From the NCBI GenBank assembly GCA_015059425.1, contig SVAM01000004.1, positions 1 to 64,000 of the forward strand: DNA of 64,000 bases, written 5' to 3'. The notes beneath the pieces were generated by a model. The model saw only the letters and a program-made list of their open reading frames with translations. It had not been told where the DNA came from and did not search any database. Source of the stretch: Bacillota bacterium (lineage in GTDB: Bacteria; Bacillota_I; Bacilli_A; RF39; UBA660). Shown piece after piece: positions 60,234 to 64,000 of the stretch (position 1 is the stretch's first letter; the number at the start of each line of letters is the position of its first letter). A program made the position numbers and the translations under genes.

Positions 60234-61529
60234 ATGAAAAAAATTGATAAAAAGTTTGTCATAGATTTAAGTAATAAAAAAAATGAGCCATCTTGGATGC
60301 TTGATTTTCGCTTGTATTCGTTAAAAAAGTTTAATGAATTAGATAACCCAAATTTTGGTCCAAAACTTAATATTGATTTTGATAAAATTGTTTATTATAA
60401 AGAAAATAAAAATAAGATGACAGATAATTGGGATAATGTGAGTAAAGATATTCGTGGTACATTTTGTGATTTAGGAGTTATTAAAGCTGAACAGGATTAT
60501 TTATATGGTGTAACTAATCAATATGAAAGTGAAGTTGTTTATCATAATATTAAGGATAAAGATAGCAAAGTTATATTTACAAGTACTGATGATGCTTTAC
60601 AAAAATATCCGGAGTTATTTAAAAAATACTTTAATAATTTAGTTAAATATGATGAAAATAAATATACTGCTTTAAATGGTGCTTTTTGGAGTGGGGGCTC
60701 TTTTATATATATTCCTAAAGGAGTTAAACTTGATAGACCCTTACAAAGTTATTTTAGAATTGATACTGAAAATTTAGGACAATTTGAAAGAACTATTATA
60801 ATTGTAGATGATTATGCAGAACTTGAATACATAGAAGGATGTACGGCTCGCAGTTATTCGTCTACTAGTTTACATGCTGGAGTTGTTGAAATATATGTTG
60901 GAAAACATGCTAAGTGTAAGTATTCTACGATCCAAAATTGGAGTAAAGATGTTTATAATTTAGTTACTAAAAGGGCTATAGTAGAAGAATCTGGAGTTAT
61001 GGAATGGATTGATGGCAATATTGGTTCCGGTATTACAATGAAGTATCCATCATGTATTTTAAAAGGCGATAATTCTAGAGGAAATTCTATTAGTATAGCA
61101 TATGCTAATGAAGGACAAATAATTGATGCTGGCGCTAAAATGATTCATTTAGGTAAAAATACTAAAAGTAATATTGTGAGTAAATCAATTTCGTTAAATG
61201 GCGGAGTTAGTAATTACAGAGGCACTACTAAAATAACTAAGAATGCAATAAACTCTTATGCAACTGTTAAATGCGATACTATTATTTTAGATGATAAAAG
61301 TAAAAGTGATACAATACCAGATAATATCGTTTGTAATAATTCTTCAACTATAGAACATGAAGCAACAATTTCAAAAGTTAATAAAGAGAAATTATTTTAT
61401 TTAATGAGTAAAGGTTTAAGTGAAAATTTAGCTAAAGAATTGTTAATAATGGGTTTTATTAATGATTTTAAACATGAACTTCCTTTGGAATATGCAGTAG
61501 AACTTAATAGATTATTAAAGAATTATTAA
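60234..61529 (+). CDS. sufB: Fe-S cluster assembly protein SufB
   Basis: The 431-aa protein starts at ATG 60234 behind GGGGAT. It carries SufB blocks: YRSESEVVYHNI-type NQYESEVVYHNIKDKD, FWSGGSFIYIPKGVKL, YIEGCTARSYSSTSLHAGVVE and HEATISKVNKEKLFYLMSKG. SufB is the scaffold of the SUF system, working with SufC and SufD. The usual sufC, sufD and sufS genes are not adjacent in this window, which is unusual. Confidence 0.95.
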   Translation: MKKIDKKFVIDLSNKKNEPSWMLDFRLYSLKKFNELDNPNFGPKLNIDFDKIVYYKENKNKMTDNWDNVSKDIRGTFCDLGVIKAEQDYLYGVTNQYESEVVYHNIKDKDSKVIFTSTDDALQKYPELFKKYFNNLVKYDENKYTALNGAFWSGGSFIYIPKGVKLDRPLQSYFRIDTENLGQFERTIIIVDDYAELEYIEGCTARSYSSTSLHAGVVEIYVGKHAKCKYSTIQNWSKDVYNLVTKRAIVEESGVMEWIDGNIGSGITMKYPSCILKGDNSRGNSISIAYANEGQIIDAGAKMIHLGKNTKSNIVSKSISLNGGVSNYRGTTKITKNAINSYATVKCDTIILDDKSKSDTIPDNIVCNNSSTIEHEATISKVNKEKLFYLMSKGLSENLAKELLIMGFINDFKHELPLEYAVELNRLLKNY

Positions 61530-61532
61530 TTT

Positions 61533-61625
61533 TACAGATTTTAATGTTTTGGTTAAGCAGATTTATATAAATTCTCTAGGCAGATTTTTGTGTTTTTGCT
61601 AAGCAGAAATAATAAAATCTGTACT
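61533..61625. repeat. GCAGATTT/AAATCTG repeat block upstream of ssb
   Basis: TTAAGCAGATTTATATAAAT, CTAGGCAGATTTTTGTG, GCTAAGCAGAAATAATAA and AAATCTGTACTTTG alternate over about 90 bp before the ssb promoter. The same words occur at 47071-47150. CAGATTTT and AAAATCTG can pair. Confidence 0.5.
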
Positions 61626-61654
61626 TTGACACTATTTATTATAAGTGATATATT
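61626..61654 (+). promoter_or_regulatory. ssb promoter
   Basis: TTGACA, a 17-bp spacer and TATATT (61649-61654), directly downstream of the repeat block. Confidence 0.8.
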
Positions 61655-61679
61655 GCTCCCTGGAAGGGAGGAATATCAT

Positions 61680-62009
61680 ATGAATAATGTGACTTTAGTT
61701 GGTAGACTTACACAAGATCCTGAGATTAAAGAACTTAATGATGGAACTTTTAGAACTATTATTAATGTTGCAGTTTCACGTGATTATCGTAATAGTGAGG
61801 GAGTTTATGATGCTGATTTTATAAAATGTGTTTTATGGAATGGCATTGCAAGTGCTACTAAAGATTATTGCCGTAAAGGTGATGTGGTTGGAATAAAAGG
61901 AAAACTGCAATCACGTAATTATGAAACTGATAATAAAGAAAAAAAATATGTATTAGAGGTTATTGCAGAAAAAGTAACATTTTTATCTAGTAAGAAAGCA
62001 GATGAATAA
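61680..62009 (+). CDS. ssb: single-stranded DNA-binding protein, short form
   Basis: The 109-aa protein starts at ATG 61680 behind GGAAGGGAGG and is a single OB domain: MNNVTLVGRLTQDPEIKELN, FIKCVLWNG, KGDVVGIKGKLQSRNYE. The acidic C-terminal tip that recruits partners in main SSBs is missing (it ends SSKKADE), as in competence-type SsbB. The main replicative SSB may lie elsewhere. Confidence 0.92.
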   Translation: MNNVTLVGRLTQDPEIKELNDGTFRTIINVAVSRDYRNSEGVYDADFIKCVLWNGIASATKDYCRKGDVVGIKGKLQSRNYETDNKEKKYVLEVIAEKVTFLSSKKADE

Positions 62010-62022
62010 TCTGTTTTTTATT
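61998..62022 (+). terminator. probable terminator
   Basis: GCAGAT pairs with ATCTGT across the ssb stop codon and runs into T6. It reuses the same GCAGAT word as other repeats in the window. Confidence 0.55.
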
Positions 62023-62136
62023 TTGTTCTTTTCTTGTTATAATAGTAAAATTAAATGGTAATTTTTACCAGAGGTGAAAAAATTACATTTATATTATAAG
62101 TAAAGTTATAATCTGTAATAGATGAGGGTGAAGCAG

Positions 62137-62496
62137 ATGTTAAATGGAAGTAGGCTTAGAGAAGCTAGAAAATCTAAAGGTTTAACCCAAGAAAAATTAG
62201 GAGATTTAATTGGTGTGGGAAAATCTGCTATATGTTGTTATGAAAAAGAAACTAGAAATCCAACACTTGAAGCAGTTATTGAAATGATGCATGTTTTTGG
62301 TGTAAGTGCGGATTATCTTTTAGGTTCTGATTTTTTAATTAAAACTGTTGATAAAGATAATAATATACAATATGTAGCTATGACTAAAGAAGAAATTATT
62401 TTTATTGAAGAACTAAAAAAGAATAAAATGGTTTATGATATTTTGTTACAAGATCCAAAAAGAGGAGCGGATTTAGTAAAAAAAGAAATTGGCTAA
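62137..62496 (+). CDS. XRE-family transcriptional regulator
   Basis: The ATG at 62137 follows GAGGGTG; 119 aa. Residues 1-60 are an XRE helix-turn-helix (LREARKSKGLTQEKLGDLIG, VGKSAICCYEKETRNP). The C-terminal half is helical and acidic and may oligomerise. Isolated chromosomal XRE regulators of this type repress nearby or stress genes; its targets are not visible. Confidence 0.88.
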   Translation: MLNGSRLREARKSKGLTQEKLGDLIGVGKSAICCYEKETRNPTLEAVIEMMHVFGVSADYLLGSDFLIKTVDKDNNIQYVAMTKEEIIFIEELKKNKMVYDILLQDPKRGADLVKKEIG

Positions 62497-62544
62497 CTGT
62501 ACTAGTCTATTTTTTTTTACATATAATTTTTTAGGTGATTATTT

Positions 62545-63327
62545 TTGAAAAAATATTATCAATATTTTGGTTTAGCTTTAATAATGGTTTTTAGCTTTTA
62601 TTATACGGAAAAAATAGCTGCTATAATTTTAAATAAAAATCCTTTAATGGTTACCATAAATAATGAAAAAGCAAGTTATAATGTAGAGGCTGTAAATGCT
62701 GAGATTAATGGGGATTATATAACACCGGGAATTAATGGTTTACAAGTAAATGCTCGTGAATCATTTTATAAAATGCAAGAAGCTGATGTTTTTAATAAAT
62801 ATTTTTTAGTTTTTGAACAAGATAAACCTGATATTTCTTTAGAAGATAATAAAGATAAAATTATAAAAAATGGTAATAAATTATTAAATAAAGTAAGTAT
62901 TATTTTAGAAACTGAAAATGAGGTTAGTGATTATTTAAAAGCTAATAATATTAAAGCTTCAATGTTAACAAATTTAGATGATTATCAATATAATAATTAT
63001 TTTGAAGTAATAAACAATGAGGTTGAAGGGTTTAAGTCTTTAGAAAACACTTTAAATCTTAATAAAGAAAATAAACATATATGTGTTATTAATGATTATA
63101 ACATGGATATTTGTTTAAAACATAAGAATTATTTAATAGATCCTACACTTAAGCTTAATACTAGTAATTTAAAAGATATTAAAAGTAAAATTGGTAAGGG
63201 TAGTATTATATTAATTAATAAAAATGTTAGTTTAATAGATGTTAAACTTTTGTTAAAAGAAATTAAATTTAAAGATTTAGAAATAGTATATGTTAGTGAA
63301 ATTATAAGCGAAATAAATAATAATTAG
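62545..63327 (+). CDS. membrane-anchored hypothetical protein
   Basis: The start is TTG 62545 behind TTAGGTGATT; 260 aa. An N-terminal membrane helix (about residues 7-30) precedes an extracytoplasmic domain with GDYITPGINGLQVNARESFY and a C-terminal LKEIKFKDLEIVYVSEIISE. The overall layout recalls degenerate polysaccharide-deacetylase-like proteins, but catalytic His/Asp motifs are not evident, so the family is uncertain. Confidence 0.6.
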   Translation: MKKYYQYFGLALIMVFSFYYTEKIAAIILNKNPLMVTINNEKASYNVEAVNAEINGDYITPGINGLQVNARESFYKMQEADVFNKYFLVFEQDKPDISLEDNKDKIIKNGNKLLNKVSIILETENEVSDYLKANNIKASMLTNLDDYQYNNYFEVINNEVEGFKSLENTLNLNKENKHICVINDYNMDICLKHKNYLIDPTLKLNTSNLKDIKSKIGKGSIILINKNVSLIDVKLLLKEIKFKDLEIVYVSEIISEINNN

Positions 63328-63343
63328 TGTTTGTTGGTTAAGC

Positions 63344-63397
63344 TTGTAATATAAAAAGTTTTTTGGTATAATTGGAAATGCCTTAAAACTTTTTTAT
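63344..63397 (+). promoter_or_regulatory. promoter and hairpin before second RNase J gene
   Basis: TTGTAA (63344-63349), 17 bp, TATAAT (63367-63372). AAAAAGTTTT before and AAAACTTTTT after the -10 can pair as DNA, and the second arm with its T-run may act as terminator for the upstream gene. Confidence 0.55.
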
Positions 63398-63436
63398 TTT
63401 AAATAATTAAATTTTTTTGAAACGGAGTTGATTAAA

Positions 63437-64000
63437 TTGAGTAAAATAAAGATTTTTAGTTTGGGTGGATTAGATGAAAATGGTAAAAACATTTATTGTG
63501 TAGAAGTTGATAAAGATATTTTTATATTTGATTGTGGATTAAAATATGCTAGTGGTAATATGCTTGGTATAGATTATATAATCCCTGATTTTTCTTATTT
63601 AGTTAATAATAAAAAAAGAATTAAAGGGTTGTTTATAACTCATGGACATTATGAAAATATGGGAGCTACTTTAGATTTATTAAGCGTTATTCCTAACTTA
63701 AAAGTATTTGCTACTAAATTTACTAAATATGTTTTAATGGAAATGGGAGTTAATGAATCAAATATTTATGAAATTAAAGCTCATAAGAAAATGAATTTTT
63801 CTCATGTAAGTATTTTCCCAATAAGCGTATCTCATAGTTCTCCAGATTCAGTTATGTATGTAATTAATACTAAAGATGGTGCGATATGTTATACAGGTGA
63901 TTTTATATTTGATCCATCAATGATGGGTGCTTATGATATGGATTTAGGTAAAATAGCATATGTTGGTAAACAAGGAGTATTATGTTTATTAAGTGAATCT
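63437..64000 (+). CDS. RNase J2-like protein, degenerate active site, 3' end outside window
   Basis: From TTG 63437 (GGAGTTGATTAAA upstream) the frame is open to the window end. KIFSLGGLDENGKNIYCVEV, IFDCGLKYAS and ITHGHYENMGATLDLL align with RNase J, but the zinc motif HxHxDH reads HGHYEN, lacking the Asp and last His. Bacillus RNase J2 has a similarly altered motif and acts as a partner of J1. The complete J1-like enzyme is encoded at 52559. Identity is strong; the partner role is inference. Confidence 0.82.
   Translation, partial: MSKIKIFSLGGLDENGKNIYCVEVDKDIFIFDCGLKYASGNMLGIDYIIPDFSYLVNNKKRIKGLFITHGHYENMGATLDLLSVIPNLKVFATKFTKYVLMEMGVNESNIYEIKAHKKMNFSHVSIFPISVSHSSPDSVMYVINTKDGAICYTGDFIFDPSMMGAYDMDLGKIAYVGKQGVLCLLSES

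Noticed and set aside
1..64000. CRISPR array
   Set aside because: No regularly spaced direct repeats with unique spacers were seen; the repeated cargo modules are 1.7 kb apart and each contains promoter and terminator signals.
1..64000. UGA read as tryptophan, as in Mollicutes
   Set aside because: Many genes end cleanly at TGA (relaxase, HTH neighbours, leader) and conserved Trp positions use TGG.

Overview
The window comes from a very AT-rich, low-GC Gram-positive bacterium, most likely an uncultured gut lineage of Bacilli (RF39/Erysipelotrichales/Acholeplasma-like). Evidence: A+T-rich codon use with UGA as a true stop (TGG encodes Trp), GGTGAT/GGAGG ribosome binding sites, a CIRCE operator, RNase J, MiaB, DnaD, YlxM and FtsK genes, a tmRNA tag ending in YAFA, and cell-wall genes (MurE, UppP) that argue against a wall-less mollicute. 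The species assignment is inference.

Bases 1 to about 12.95 kb are the right part of an integrative conjugative or mobilizable element. It carries a relaxase (cut by the window edge), a RadC-like protein, several unknown proteins, a VirD4/TraG coupling protein, a cargo block of small membrane and secreted proteins, a putative nuclease and a membrane-bound XRE regulator, and finally a large serine recombinase. The cargo is punctuated by three near-identical ~56-bp modules, each a terminator hairpin followed by an extended -10 promoter. The recombinase reading frame runs across the probable element/chromosome junction into the 3' fragment of an interrupted chromosomal gene.

Bases 13 to 17.4 kb hold a DUF1292 protein, a membrane-anchored lytic transglycosylase, an SDR oxidoreductase, a methionine gamma-lyase-like PLP enzyme and a five-tRNA operon (Val, Thr, Tyr, Gln, Lys). 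The tRNA-Tyr gene is split in its anticodon by a 228-nt group I intron. Directly downstream of the tRNA operon lies a small PD-(D/E)XK protein resembling the intron-homing endonuclease I-Ssp6803I.

Bases 17.4 to 35 kb hold a degenerate alanine racemase, enolase, DeoD, a surface protein preceded by a leader ORF with a G10 tract (candidate phase-variable switch), a CIRCE-controlled ClpB-like ATPase, a candidate small RNA, UppP, MiaB, two tandem secreted paralogues, MscL, MiaA, the CCA enzyme, DnaD and endonuclease III. Bases 35 to 64 kb hold FtsK, FtsY-YlxM, pyruvate kinase, a Nudix protein, two YhcG/DUF1016 nucleases (each with a perfect palindrome at the same internal site), ClpC, a double-length ThyX-like protein with thymidylate kinase, a transsulfuration enzyme, MurE, a minimal Ku-LigD NHEJ pair, RNase J, TrmL, tmRNA, SufB, SSB, an XRE regulator and the start of a second, degenerate RNase J.

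Most chromosomal genes are housekeeping (tRNA maturation, protein quality control, envelope, DNA repair). The accessory interest lies in the mobile element, the tRNA intron, the G-tract and the palindrome-bearing DUF1016 genes.
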